DNA from: Candidatus Saccharimonadota bacterium
Lineage (GTDB): Bacteria; Patescibacteriota; Saccharimonadia; Saccharimonadales; Saccharimonadaceae
Reading direction: 5' to 3'
DNA length: 64,000 nt
NCBI GenBank assembly: GCA_017531585.1
Contig: JAFXKT010000001.1
Location: 372,001-436,000 of the forward strand
Positions 41,358 to 48,995 of the stretch are shown one piece after another (within the stretch, counting starts at the first letter, position 1; every line of letters starts with the position of its first letter). A program made the position numbers and the translations under genes. The notes below the pieces were generated by a model, which saw only the letters and a program-made list of their open reading frames with translations, did no database searches and had not been told where the DNA came from.

Positions 41358-41672
41358 ATGCTGTTATTGGAACAAGTTGCGCAACTGTACGAGAAATTTG
41401 GCGCAAGCACCTCAATCGAGGATAAAGAAACTGTTGCCAAACAGATTTGCTTCGAATGCTCGATGGCGATTTGGAAACTGTGTAGTATCGACATTCCCTC
41501 AGTATATATCGATAGCGACACGGTTATGCAATACTACGAGCTTGCGAGGCAGGCGACCAAGAAGAGCAGAATCTGCAATGACGATTCTGAGCGTATGATC
41601 ATTGAATTTTACGCCGGAACATTGAAAGAGAAATGCATTTGGCTTACTAAGCTGTATGGCACCAAGAACTAA
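41358..41672 (+). CDS. Hypothetical protein, 104 aa, cysteine-containing, all-helical
   Basis: No family recognised. Predicted helical, with four cysteines (ICFECS, LCSID, ICNDD, KCIW). The ATG at 41358 is chosen because AAGGAGGGATATT precedes it. A TATAAT box (about 41319-41324) gives a leader of about 28 bases that can form GTCC-aa-GGAC. Codon use (CTG, ATC, GAA/GAG mix) resembles the other strong-ribosome-binding-site genes in the window. Monocistronic. Confidence 0.65.
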   Translation: MLLLEQVAQLYEKFGASTSIEDKETVAKQICFECSMAIWKLCSIDIPSVYIDSDTVMQYYELARQATKKSRICNDDSERMIIEFYAGTLKEKCIWLTKLYGTKN

Positions 41673-41683
41673 TCCTCGAGATT

Positions 41684-41716
41684 GAGCCTCGATTTGTTCG
41701 GGGTTCTTTTTCTTTC
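41684..41716 (+). terminator. Probable terminator after the 104-aa gene
   Basis: CCTCG...CGGGG stem followed by TTCTTTTTCTTTC. The stem contains a G-T pair and the loop is about seven bases. Confidence 0.5.
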
Positions 41717-41740
41717 GTATGCTATACTAGTTTTAGTTTA

Positions 41741-41816
41741 TGCGGGTGTCGTATAACGGCTATTATGTATCCTTCCCAAGGATGAGACTAGGGTTCGACT
41801 CCCTATACCCGCACCA
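41741..41816 (+). tRNA. tRNA-Gly (anticodon CCC)
   Basis: Acceptor TGCGGGT/ACCCGCA, anticodon arm TATCC-TTCCCAA-GGATG (CCC), T arm AGGGTTCGACTCCCT and encoded CCA. Paralogue of tRNA-Gly(TCC) at 2632. Confidence 0.93.
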
Positions 41817-41849
41817 AGAAAAGCCCCGAGCTCGTCTCGGGGTTTTTCT
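41817..41849 (+). terminator. Terminator after tRNA-Gly(CCC)
   Basis: GCCCCGAG-ctcgt-CTCGGGG followed by TTTTTC, directly after the CCA end. Confidence 0.85.
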
Positions 41850-42070
41850 TGGTGCGTATTAGGCGAGGAGAACCCGTGGGGTTCGAAAATGCAAGGAAGC
41901 GAGTAAAGAATAAAGCTTGCTTTGATTATTTTGAGCGACGCAGCATTTTATCGCAAAGCGAATTACGAGGAAGGAGCCGAGTGAGGTAAAAATGCTTGTA
42001 TTTTTATCTCCGAGGCGACGCCCCGAGTCAAGCAATTCGAAGAATTGCGCTCTCCCTATACCTGCACCAA
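41849..42070. repeat. Palindromic element with arms copied from the 3' end of tRNA-Gly(CCC)
   Basis: The left arm TTGGTGCGTATTAGGCGAG (from 41849) is an inverted, diverged copy of the tRNA 3' end. The right arm CTCTCCCTATACCTGCACCA (about 42050-42069) is a direct copy with one change in the last 17 tRNA bases. Between them are further hairpins: AAAATGC/GCATTTT (about 41886-41955) and TAAAAAT-gcttgt-ATTTTTA, and CAATTC-gaa-GAATTG. No protein frame is convincing. Confidence 0.65.
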
Positions 42071-42090
42071 ATTTGTGCTATAATTTAATC

Positions 42091-42152
42091 ATGTATACGC
42101 CTCTAGGAAGCGTATAAACTGTGTTTAGTCGCCCCGTATGGGCGACTTTTTG
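42091..42152 (+). ncRNA. Short transcript with a possible leaderless 8-codon frame and terminator
   Basis: TATAAT (42079-42084) ends exactly six bases before ATG 42091, as in the leaderless genes of this genome. The frame MYTPLGSV stops at 42117. An ATACGC/GCGTAT hairpin lies inside it, and a strong terminator (AGTCGCCC-cgtat-GGGCGACT, T run, 42127-42152) ends the unit. It may be a peptide, a decoy or just a short RNA. It converges with the small frame on the other strand. Confidence 0.4.
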
Positions 42153-42153
42153 G

Positions 42154-42216
42154 TTACTTTGCTAGTCGAAGCTCGAGCGTTACTTTCAAACGCCAAATTT
42201 TCAGCGAAATACTCAT
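42154..42216 (-). CDS. Possible 20-residue peptide with a hairpin over its ribosome binding site
   Basis: MSISLKIWRLKVTLELRLAK, short, basic and alternately hydrophobic. AAAGGAG lies five bases before the ATG. The leader contains TAGGCTCT (complement at 42246-42253) pairing with AGAGCCTA (42216-42223), a stem that covers part of the ribosome binding site. Size, charge and masked start resemble type I toxins or regulatory peptides, but I know no matching family. The 42254-42400 stretch upstream shows further pairing (GGTTCC/GGAACC-like) and no gene. Confidence 0.35.
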   Translation of the reverse strand: MSISLKIWRLKVTLELRLAK

Positions 42217-42444
42217 AGGCTCTCCTTTCTTCGGAAGCCCCTAACAGAGCCTAGAATGCCGTTCAGTGAAGCCCCCTGCGAGGTAGGTTCCACGGACAGA
42301 CTGTGACCAAACCTAATATTTAAGGAACACGTGTTTAGGCTAGCAGAAGCTTTGAAAAAGTAGCAAGCAGCAGCATAATGTAACAGATTGAAGAGTAGTG
42401 GTATTGCTTTTGGTAATGGTCCGATTGTGGCTTTTATTTACAAA

Positions 42445-42471
42445 CAAAAATACTTCCTTTCGGAAGTATTT
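42445..42471 (-). terminator. Terminator after tRNA-Asp
   Basis: AAATACTTCC-gaaa-GGAAGTATTT followed by TTG on the minus strand. Confidence 0.85.
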
Positions 42472-42484
42472 GAAATTCTTGTAA

Positions 42485-42561
42485 TGGCGCGCCCGACCAG
42501 AGTCGAACTGGCGATCTCCTCCGTGACAGGGAGGCGTACTAGACCACTATACCACGAGCGC
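42485..42561 (-). tRNA. tRNA-Asp (anticodon GTC)
   Basis: Acceptor GCGCTCG/CGGGCGC, anticodon arm CCTCC-CTGTCAC-GGAGG (GTC), T arm CCAGTTCGACTCTGG and encoded CCA. Confidence 0.95.
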
Positions 42562-42609
42562 TTATGTGTGTAGTATATATGAAAAATAGATTATTTGCAA
42601 GGGGTAAAT

Positions 42610-45000
42610 CTATTTTTCTAGTTGGTCTATGATATCTTGCTTTGAAATCTGGATTTCTGCGCCAGAGGAAACGTCTCCAGCTAGGACACGTTTGGCGATA
42701 ATATTCTCGACGGTTTTCTGGACAATGCGCCTCATTGGGCGAGCACCAAGCTTTGGGTCGTAGCCTTTTTCCACGAGTAGAGCCTTAGCATCGTTGTCGA
42801 CGTTGATAGTGATTTTTTGAGAGGAAAGGTTGTCGTTTACGCTAGCTATGATTAGGTCGATAATCTTCATGAGGTCGTCTTTTTCTAGTGGCTCAAAGAC
42901 ACAGATTTCGTCAAAGCGGTTCAAAAATTCTGGCTTGAATTCGCCGTCATGAATTAGTTGCTCGACTAGAATGTCTTTAACTTCGTCTAGCTTCTTGCCA
43001 GATGATAGATAATTTCGGATTTGGTTGGCGCCAGCGTTACTAGTAGCAATAATGATTGTGTCGCGGAAACTTACTTCGTGGTTTTTAGTATCGCGAAGAA
43101 TGCCTTCGTCGAGGAGCTGAAGAAGGGCGGTTAATACTTTTGGATGAGCTTTTTCGATTTCGTCTAGCAATACAACGGCGAAAGGCTGCTTCGAGATTTG
43201 GGCAGTTAGGCTCATATCGTATTCGGAAGCGTCGGCAATTAATCTTGAAACGTCTTCTTCTTTGACGTATTCGTTAAGGTCGATACGGATGACGTTTTGC
43301 TCGCCATTAAAATACGTTTCGCTGAGGGCTTTTGCTAGCTCGGTTTTTCCTACGCCAGTAGGGCCGAGGAAGATAAAAGTACCGATTGGGCGATTCTGAT
43401 TCCTAACGCCAGCAGCAGAGCGTCTGAGAGAGTCGCTGACGGCTTTAACGGCGCTATCCTGGCCGATTAGACGTTTGTGAAGCTCGTTTTCAAGATCGAG
43501 GAGCTTCTTTTTGTCTGTGGCGCTTTGAGTAGATTGCATCTTGATGCCAAAGTTCTTTTCGACTGCTTGCTGGACTGATTTATCTGTAACGAAGCCTTCT
43601 TCGGCGTAGTTAGCTGCCATTTCGAGTAGAGTAAGAGCTTGACCTGGCATAACAAGATCTTTGATATATTTTGAACCTAGGCGATAAGCTTCTTCGAGAG
43701 CCCAATAGGTTATGATAGCGTGTTGGCTTTTGTATTCAAAATATGGACTTTGATCCTGAAGGACGGCAATAGTTTCGTCGTGGTTTGCGGCTTGAACCAT
43801 GATACGGTTAACACTATTGGTGAATCTTGGATTTTTTGATGATGCTTCGAGGAAGTGTTGCTCGTCGATAGTTAGAATGATGCGAATTGCGCCGTTTTCA
43901 AGGATTGGGATTAATAGGTTAGAAATATCTATTGCTCCCGTTTGGTCTTCGAAGAAGACTTCTGCGTTATCTAGCCACAAAATAATATTTTTGGCAGCAT
44001 AAACTTCGTTAAAGATTTCATTCATGAGGCCTTCGATTTGACCACGACCGCTTGCGCTAGCTACAAGAGCAGCGGCATCTAGCCTAAAGATTTGGCGAAA
44101 ACGAAGTTTTTCAGAGGTTTTAGAGTTAAGGATTTCGCTTGCAAAGTTCTCGACAATATTACTTCTGCCGCTACCGTTTGCGCCGATAAGAGCAACGTTC
44201 TGGCGACCTTTGCCAGAGAAGATGTCTATCATCTGCTCAACGTTATCTTTGTGAGATGCGATATTAAGAGACGGAGAATAATTACCGACATATTTCTGGG
44301 AAATATTTTCGGCGAAGCGGCTAAGAAGATTGGCGTAGCCGAAGCTAAGGTCGCGGGCGATACCGCCAGTGTTCTTGTATTTACGGTAATTTTTTGTGAG
44401 ATTTACGAGGTAATAATACCAGCTAATACCGCCATAAAGAGCAGGAAGGTCTAGCTTTAGGCTTTTTAGAATCTTTTCGTAATTTGGAGTTAGTTCAATC
44501 GAGGCAACGATAACGGTTCCTCCGTCGACTTCTGGAAGATTTAGAGAAGTGGCAATTTCGCTTGCTTTCGCGAACAAAACTTCTGGCTTGATTTCGCTTG
44601 CTGGAACGAGGATATCGATAAGCGGAGCGACGATACCATAGCGATTTTCTAGGAAGATTGCGCTTTGGCATTCTAAAGATTCGGTCAAGATGGCTTTTGT
44701 ATCTGGATTTTTGGGAAGCCTAACAAGAAGCTCGCGAGACAAACGGTTTTCTAGGCTATCTGTTTTGTCCTTTGGCAGTTCTACTAAATCGTGACGGATC
44801 CAATATGGTGGCAGTGCGAGAAAGATAGCAAAACCAAAGCAGAGCCATGCGAGCGGAGATTTCTGGATTAATAGATAGATACCAGTAGCCAAAAAGAGCA
44901 GTGCGAAGATGTAGAAGAATGCGTAAACTGCTTTATGGCCGAGAACTTTGCCGAGCCTGGCGCGGCGTGCGCGTGATGCGTGATAGTTATATGAATTCAT
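42610..45000 (-). CDS. Membrane-anchored Clp-type AAA+ ATPase with degenerate first ATPase domain
   Basis: 796 residues from ATG 45000, chosen because it overlaps the stop of the upstream gene as ATGA. Two membrane helices (about 24-46 and 49-66) tether it. The first AAA+ domain has an altered Walker A, GANGSGRS (273-280), with Arg for the catalytic Lys, and a Walker B-like IILWLDNAE. The second is canonical ClpB/ClpC D2: FLGPTGVGKTEL, VVLLDEIEKAH, ATSNAGA sensor and PEFLNRFDE, then the C-terminal D2-small domain (KLGARPMRRIVQ). No Clp N-domain and no ClpP gene nearby. Likely unfolds membrane or exported substrates. Confidence 0.88.
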   Translation of the reverse strand: MNSYNYHASRARRARLGKVLGHKAVYAFFYIFALLFLATGIYLLIQKSPLAWLCFGFAIFLALPPYWIRHDLVELPKDKTDSLENRLSRELLVRLPKNPDTKAILTESLECQSAIFLENRYGIVAPLIDILVPASEIKPEVLFAKASEIATSLNLPEVDGGTVIVASIELTPNYEKILKSLKLDLPALYGGISWYYYLVNLTKNYRKYKNTGGIARDLSFGYANLLSRFAENISQKYVGNYSPSLNIASHKDNVEQMIDIFSGKGRQNVALIGANGSGRSNIVENFASEILNSKTSEKLRFRQIFRLDAAALVASASGRGQIEGLMNEIFNEVYAAKNIILWLDNAEVFFEDQTGAIDISNLLIPILENGAIRIILTIDEQHFLEASSKNPRFTNSVNRIMVQAANHDETIAVLQDQSPYFEYKSQHAIITYWALEEAYRLGSKYIKDLVMPGQALTLLEMAANYAEEGFVTDKSVQQAVEKNFGIKMQSTQSATDKKKLLDLENELHKRLIGQDSAVKAVSDSLRRSAAGVRNQNRPIGTFIFLGPTGVGKTELAKALSETYFNGEQNVIRIDLNEYVKEEDVSRLIADASEYDMSLTAQISKQPFAVVLLDEIEKAHPKVLTALLQLLDEGILRDTKNHEVSFRDTIIIATSNAGANQIRNYLSSGKKLDEVKDILVEQLIHDGEFKPEFLNRFDEICVFEPLEKDDLMKIIDLIIASVNDNLSSQKITINVDNDAKALLVEKGYDPKLGARPMRRIVQKTVENIIAKRVLAGDVSSGAEIQISKQDIIDQLEK

Positions 45001-45371
45001 AGCGTAAATCCTGAAATTGTTAGAATGATGCCTGCGACTAACGCAAGTGGCAAGAATGGCCACAAGATGCAGAGAATTAGAAAGAATACGGCTGCAATAA
45101 CTATACAAATAATGCCGGCAATAATTAGAAAGAATCTGGCAAAGAAGCCGACAAGACGAGAAACGAGCTTATCAAAGAAAACGTAGATTTTTGCATCTAT
45201 AGTCCTGCCGCGTTCGTTTGCAGAGATTTGACGGAAGGGATGAAAGAGAGTTTTGAGTAAATTTGGGATCGAGAAAGCGTCCAGAATATGCTGTAATTTT
45301 TCGGTCATTTGTTTTAGGAAGAAACCCCAGCCGCGTGTATACCACCACGAGAAAAAGTAGATTAATGCCAT
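44997..45371 (-). CDS. Small membrane protein, partner of the membrane Clp ATPase
   Basis: 124 residues from ATG 45371; TATAAT (45378-45383) ends six bases before it, so a longer GTG start would be outside the transcript. It has an N-terminal hydrophobic segment, an amphipathic middle (LLKTLFHPFRQISANERGR) and two C-terminal membrane helices. No family recognised. The ATGA overlap with the Clp gene means strict co-expression, suggesting a membrane partner or adaptor. Confidence 0.75.
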   Translation of the reverse strand: MALIYFFSWWYTRGWGFFLKQMTEKLQHILDAFSIPNLLKTLFHPFRQISANERGRTIDAKIYVFFDKLVSRLVGFFARFFLIIAGIICIVIAAVFFLILCILWPFLPLALVAGIILTISGFTL

Positions 45372-45442
45372 AAGAATATTATATATCACTTTCTCGATAG
45401 TTTATTTACACACGAGAAACTATGCTATAATTTAGCAAGGAT

Positions 45443-45518
45443 GCCGTTGTAGCTCAGTTGGCAGAGCAGCTCATTCGTAACGAGCAGGTCGCTGGTTCGA
45501 CCCCAGTCAACGGCTCCA
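45443..45518 (+). tRNA. tRNA-Thr (anticodon CGT)
   Basis: Acceptor GCCGTTG/CAACGGC, anticodon arm GCTCA-TTCGTAA-CGAGC (CGT, innermost pair A-C), T arm GCTGG-TTCGACC-CCAGT and encoded CCA. A TATAAT box lies about 18 bases upstream. Confidence 0.93.
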
Positions 45519-45530
45519 TTTATTGCAAAA

Positions 45531-45553
45531 GACGCTCATTTGGGCGGTTTTTT
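45531..45553 (+). terminator. Terminator after tRNA-Thr
   Basis: CGCTC-attt-GGGCG followed by a T run. Confidence 0.75.
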
Positions 45554-45593
45554 GTGCCTAATTTAAGTTTTTTGGCTTATGCTAAAATAGATA

Positions 45594-46100
45594 ATGAACA
45601 TAATGAAGACCGTCAGGATTATATTTAGGATATTGTCGATAACCTGCTATGTAGGTATTGCTTTGTATGGTCTTCTATACATACCGCTGCTATTTGGTTT
45701 TAAGTCGCTGACCATCGAGACTGGTTCGATGGCGCCAGAATTAAACTATGGTGATTTGATTTACTACCAGGCAATCCCAAGGGAAGACATAAAGGTTGGA
45801 ACTATCGTTTGTTTTAACAAGGGTGAAGAAGTTGTTTGTCGTCGCGTAGCTGAAATTTCTGAAGAGGGCGATTACTATACGAAGGCAGATACGAGCGAAG
45901 CTGTCGATGAAGGGCATCTTGATTATTATCAGATCGAAGGCAAGGTTGCTCCGAACAAGGTTCCGATTGCTGGTTGTGTCGTGAAGTTTATTAATAATAA
46001 CGCTTGGATTGTTGTTATTGTTGCGATGATTATTGTGGTTCAGATACTACTTAATCTGAAAAAGTCTGATGCAAAGGAAGAAAATGAAAAGAAAAAGTAA
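45594..46100 (+). CDS. Signal peptidase I, ER/SipW-like type
   Basis: 168 residues. A membrane helix (about 10-34) precedes the catalytic Ser in TGSMAPELNYGDLIYY, followed by VGTIVCFNKG and VVCRRVAEI, then a C-terminal membrane helix. ER-type enzymes have Ser and His, with the His in a T-H-R-V context; here the corresponding triplet reads C-R-R-V, so the usual general base is replaced by Arg. It would process exported proteins such as the giant protein. TAAAAT lies five bases before the ATG (leaderless type). Confidence 0.83.
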   Translation: MNIMKTVRIIFRILSITCYVGIALYGLLYIPLLFGFKSLTIETGSMAPELNYGDLIYYQAIPREDIKVGTIVCFNKGEEVVCRRVAEISEEGDYYTKADTSEAVDEGHLDYYQIEGKVAPNKVPIAGCVVKFINNNAWIVVIVAMIIVVQILLNLKKSDAKEENEKKK

Positions 46101-46434
46101 CAGGAAAGAGCTTTGCGTGGCGATTATCTTCGTCATTTTGGGTCTCTTGGTAATTGCAGCGGGAGCGATGTTGCTTTACTATGCTTACCAACAAATTGTT
46201 GGTATTAGCGATATTGATGTAAATTCCTTGTTCCGTTCGCCGGCAAACTATCTTACAGAAAAGAAAGCTGCGGCAAAAGAAGGTTTGCATTTGCTAGTTC
46301 CGGGACTAATTACGGTTTTGATTGGCGAATCCGTGGTTGCAATCTCTTGTGCTCGCTGCATTACGATAGAGTCTGAAGGCGAAAAAGTTTTGGCACTTGA
46401 AAAGAGAATTGAAAAACTCGAAAAGAAAAAATAA
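46084..46434 (+). CDS. Small two-helix membrane protein with C-terminal coiled coil
   Basis: 116 residues from ATG 46084, preceded by AAGGAAGAAA, overlapping the signal peptidase gene by 17 bases. A basic start (MKRKSNRKE), a membrane helix (about 9-33), a loop (RSPANYLTEKKAAAKEG), a second helix (LLVPGLITVLIGESVVAISC) and a final coiled coil with heptad-like Leu/Ile spacing (LALEKRIEKLEKKK). No family recognised; likely works with the signal peptidase by co-expression. Confidence 0.65.
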   Translation: MKRKSNRKELCVAIIFVILGLLVIAAGAMLLYYAYQQIVGISDIDVNSLFRSPANYLTEKKAAAKEGLHLLVPGLITVLIGESVVAISCARCITIESEGEKVLALEKRIEKLEKKK

Positions 46435-46437
46435 AGC

Positions 46438-46466
46438 TTGACATTGCACGAGATAAGTGTTAGCAT
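46438..46466 (+). promoter_or_regulatory. Consensus promoter of the 31-aa peptide gene
   Basis: TTGACA (46438-46443), 17-base spacer and TAGCAT (46461-46466). The -35 box is a perfect consensus match and begins just after the preceding stop codon. Confidence 0.65.
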
Positions 46467-46510
46467 TAAGGTGTATCAAGTCAAAAATAAAAACAAAAAA
46501 GGAACTAAGA

Positions 46511-46606
46511 GTGGGTTCGTATATTTTGTTAGCTACTGGCTTGGTGCTAAGTGTGGCGTCTGGAGTTGTAGCGCTTGCTTTGCACAGAGCAGAAGCGAAA
46601 AAATAA
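46511..46606 (+). CDS. 31-residue single-helix membrane peptide
   Basis: GTG start with AAAAGGAACTAAGA upstream. The product is MGSYILLATGLVLSVASG followed by VVALALHRAEAKK: one membrane helix with a short basic tail, too short for routine gene calling. It has its own consensus promoter and a terminator eight bases past the stop, so it is a complete transcription unit. Function unknown: it could be a small regulatory subunit of a neighbouring membrane protein or a toxin-like peptide. Confidence 0.55.
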   Translation: MGSYILLATGLVLSVASGVVALALHRAEAKK

Positions 46607-46614
46607 ACATTGCA

Positions 46615-46638
46615 AGTCCCCGTGAGAGCGGGGATTTT
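46615..46638 (+). terminator. Terminator after the 31-aa peptide gene
   Basis: AGTCCCC-gtgagagc-GGGGATT then TT. Confidence 0.7.
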
Positions 46639-46684
46639 GCTTGTGCTGTAGAATTTTTGTAGTTATGGTAAAATATTTAAAGAA

Positions 46685-47050
46685 ATGAAAGAGCTAGCAT
46701 CTGATTTTAAAACGATTTTTAAGAAAGATCGTGGCTTGCTGTTATGGATGATTGTTCAATTTGGTTTGAGCTTGGCTTTGTTTTTGATTCCAATTATGAG
46801 ACTTAATGCCGCTCAGCCAAAGGTTTGGGCTAGGTATTCTGATATCGATAATGGCTATTCTCAGGGTGCATGGTGGTATCTAACTTCTTTCTCAGTACTC
46901 GCAGTAACGCTTGGTATTGGACATATTTTGCTCAGTGCAAGATTGTTTGCTAAGCGCGGCAAGGATGTTGCAAGGCTATTCTTGGCGATTACGATGATTA
47001 TTACGATTATTGCGCTATATTTTGTAAATAGCTTGCTCGGAGAAGGATAG
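46685..47050 (+). CDS. Three-helix membrane protein, 121 aa
   Basis: Membrane helices near residues 18-38, 64-86 and 96-115; the first loop (RLNAAQPKVWARYSDIDNGY) is probably outside. No family recognised. A TAAAAT box lies ten bases before the ATG, without a clear ribosome binding site. The GT2 gene starts seven bases after its stop, so the pair is an operon and this may be an accessory subunit of the glycosyltransferase. Confidence 0.75.
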   Translation: MKELASDFKTIFKKDRGLLLWMIVQFGLSLALFLIPIMRLNAAQPKVWARYSDIDNGYSQGAWWYLTSFSVLAVTLGIGHILLSARLFAKRGKDVARLFLAITMIITIIALYFVNSLLGEG

Positions 47051-47056
47051 AAAAAG

Positions 47057-48682
47057 ATGGCTAAGTCAGTTGAGATCCCTCAGGGGAAGCGAACTTTAAA
47101 ATATCGCTTTTTTGAAATTTTGCCATTTGTTTTGAGCGTTTTGATGATAGTTTTGCTACCTGTTTTTTCTGCTATTTCTCCAGTTCTGGGTTCAGTCTAT
47201 CTTCTTCTTATCGTAATCATGAATCTTGTAAAAGCGGTTGGTATTTCTTATCGTATGATTCAGGGTCAGAAACTTGTAAAGCAATCTGTCAAAGTAGATT
47301 GGATTCGGCGTATTAAGGAACTTGGGGACCCAGAAAATAGCTTGAAAGCTCTTAAGAAATGGAATGTGAAGGAATATGGTTTTTCTGATCATCTTCATAA
47401 TCTTAATGCAATTGCGAAGAACCCAGAAAACTATCCAAAATATGAGGATATTTGGCACGCTGTTATCGTGACGCTTTATAACGAAAGTATCGATGTTCTT
47501 GGGCCAACTCTTGAGAGTGTCTTGGCAACTACTGCCGATAAGAAGCGCATGATTCTTTTGATTGCTTACGAAGAAAGAGGCGGAGAAGCAGCGCTTGCCA
47601 CTGCAAAGGCTCTAGAGAAGAAATATAAGAACAAATTTGGCCATTTTGAGCTTGTAATGCATCCTAAAGATATTAAGGGTGAGGTAGTTGGTAAGGGTGG
47701 AAATATTACTAATGCTGGTCGTAGGCTAAAAGATATTGTGGCAGAGATGAAGCTCGAGCCAAAGAATGTTATCGTGACGACGCTTGATAGCGATAACCGT
47801 CCGGATCCTTGCTATTTCGACCAGGTTACTTATGAGTTTATTGTTCATGAAGATAGGCAGAATCTTTCTTATCAGCCAGTTTCTTTGTTTACGAATAATA
47901 TTTGGGATGCGCCTGCAATTACGCGCGTAGTTGCAACGACAAACTCGTTCTGGAACCTTATCTGTACGATGAGGCCACATCTTCTTAGGAACTTTGCTTC
48001 ACATTCTCAGCCACTAGAGGCTTTGATAGGCATGGATTTCTGGAGTACAAGGACGATTGTAGAAGATGGCCATCAGTATTGGCGTAGCTTATTCTATTTT
48101 GAAGGGAAGTATGAAGTCTTGCCGATTCGTGCGCCAATCCGTCAGGATGCCGTGCTTAGCGATACCTTGTTTAAGACTTTGAAGGCGCAGTGGGTTCAGC
48201 TTCGCCGCTGGGATTATGGTGCAAGTGATGTTGCCTATGTCGGCGATTATCTATTCTCGAAGAAACGCAAGATATCCTTTATTTCGCTATTTCCAAAGTT
48301 CTATCGTCTACTAGAAGGTCATGTTACGCTTGCTGCGGTGGCACCAATCATTATGTTTGGTGGTTTTGTGCCGCTTCTATTCCATCTAGAGTCTAGAGAT
48401 TTGTTGTCTCGTCATCTTCCGATTGTTGTAAGCTACATTCAGACAGTTGCGGCGATTGGTATCTTGATTTCGATTATCTTGTCTCTAAAGATGCTCCCGC
48501 CAAAGCCAAAGAATTGTAAGAACAAGCCAAAGATTATTATGGTGATTCAGTGGATTCTTTCGCCAATTATCTCAGTCGTCTATTCTTCATTCTGCGCTTT
48601 CTATTCTCAGACGCGTTTGGCGTTTGGTCTATATATGGAAAAGTTTGACGTTACGGATAAGTCTGTAAAGAAGCATGACTAA
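47057..48682 (+). CDS. Membrane glycosyltransferase family 2, processive-type
   Basis: 541 residues: two N-terminal membrane helices, a cytoplasmic GT-A domain and four C-terminal helices. The GT2 motifs are present: VTLYNES near the start of the fold, VTTLDSDNRP with the metal-binding D-x-D, IVEDGHQYWR with the acceptor-base ED and QLRRWDYG for Q-x-x-R-W. These are the marks of cellulose- or hyaluronan-synthase-like enzymes that make and export a polysaccharide. Product unknown. The start follows GAGAAGGATAGAAAAAG. Confidence 0.9.
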   Translation: MAKSVEIPQGKRTLKYRFFEILPFVLSVLMIVLLPVFSAISPVLGSVYLLLIVIMNLVKAVGISYRMIQGQKLVKQSVKVDWIRRIKELGDPENSLKALKKWNVKEYGFSDHLHNLNAIAKNPENYPKYEDIWHAVIVTLYNESIDVLGPTLESVLATTADKKRMILLIAYEERGGEAALATAKALEKKYKNKFGHFELVMHPKDIKGEVVGKGGNITNAGRRLKDIVAEMKLEPKNVIVTTLDSDNRPDPCYFDQVTYEFIVHEDRQNLSYQPVSLFTNNIWDAPAITRVVATTNSFWNLICTMRPHLLRNFASHSQPLEALIGMDFWSTRTIVEDGHQYWRSLFYFEGKYEVLPIRAPIRQDAVLSDTLFKTLKAQWVQLRRWDYGASDVAYVGDYLFSKKRKISFISLFPKFYRLLEGHVTLAAVAPIIMFGGFVPLLFHLESRDLLSRHLPIVVSYIQTVAAIGILISIILSLKMLPPKPKNCKNKPKIIMVIQWILSPIISVVYSSFCAFYSQTRLAFGLYMEKFDVTDKSVKKHD

Positions 48683-48726
48683 TTTGTAAATGAATTAGGA
48701 TGTTGTAGGGAATACAACAATTTTAT

Positions 48727-48766
48727 ATAAGTATCGTTGCAGAAATGTGGCGATACTTATTTTTTA
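48727..48766 (+). terminator. Terminator after the GT2 gene
   Basis: ATAAGTATCG...CGATACTTAT stem with a 14-base loop and a T run. Confidence 0.85.
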
Positions 48767-48799
48767 ATATTTTTGTTCAAGCTATGGAATAATATTATT

Positions 48800-48995
48800 C
48801 TTCGGTTTTGTCAAAAACATTACGCTTTCGCTTTTTTATTTTTCGGCGGCGTATTAGTATGTCGCCATGCGATTAAGTTCGACGCCGAGAAAAGTGATAT
48901 GGGTCAGTTAATCGCCAAAATGGGTTAACGATAAATGGAGGTAATGCCGATGTGAGAGCAGTAGTTTTTGATCGTCTATAAAAAATAATGGAGGT
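48800..48995 (+). promoter_or_regulatory. Long leader of the pilin-like gene
   Basis: About 195 bases without a convincing gene. It contains TTTTGTCAAAAACATT followed by GCTTTCGCTTT, a block repeated in the rpsF leader near 61550. Then comes a hairpin GCGATTAA...TTAATCGC (about 48869-48915) and two ATGGAGGT ribosome-binding-site-like words. The first is followed by a start-stop pair (ATGTGA at 48950); the second serves the gene at 48996. No known riboswitch class recognised. Confidence 0.4.

Noticed and set aside
46438-46662. A 74-codon frame starting MTLHEISVS
   Set aside because: It starts inside the promoter, has no ribosome binding site and has an unnatural composition. The 31-codon frame in another phase has a ribosome binding site and a clear membrane helix.
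48737-48928. A 63-codon frame in the leader of the pilin-like gene
   Set aside because: No ribosome binding site; it starts within the GT2 terminator region and covers the hairpins of the leader.
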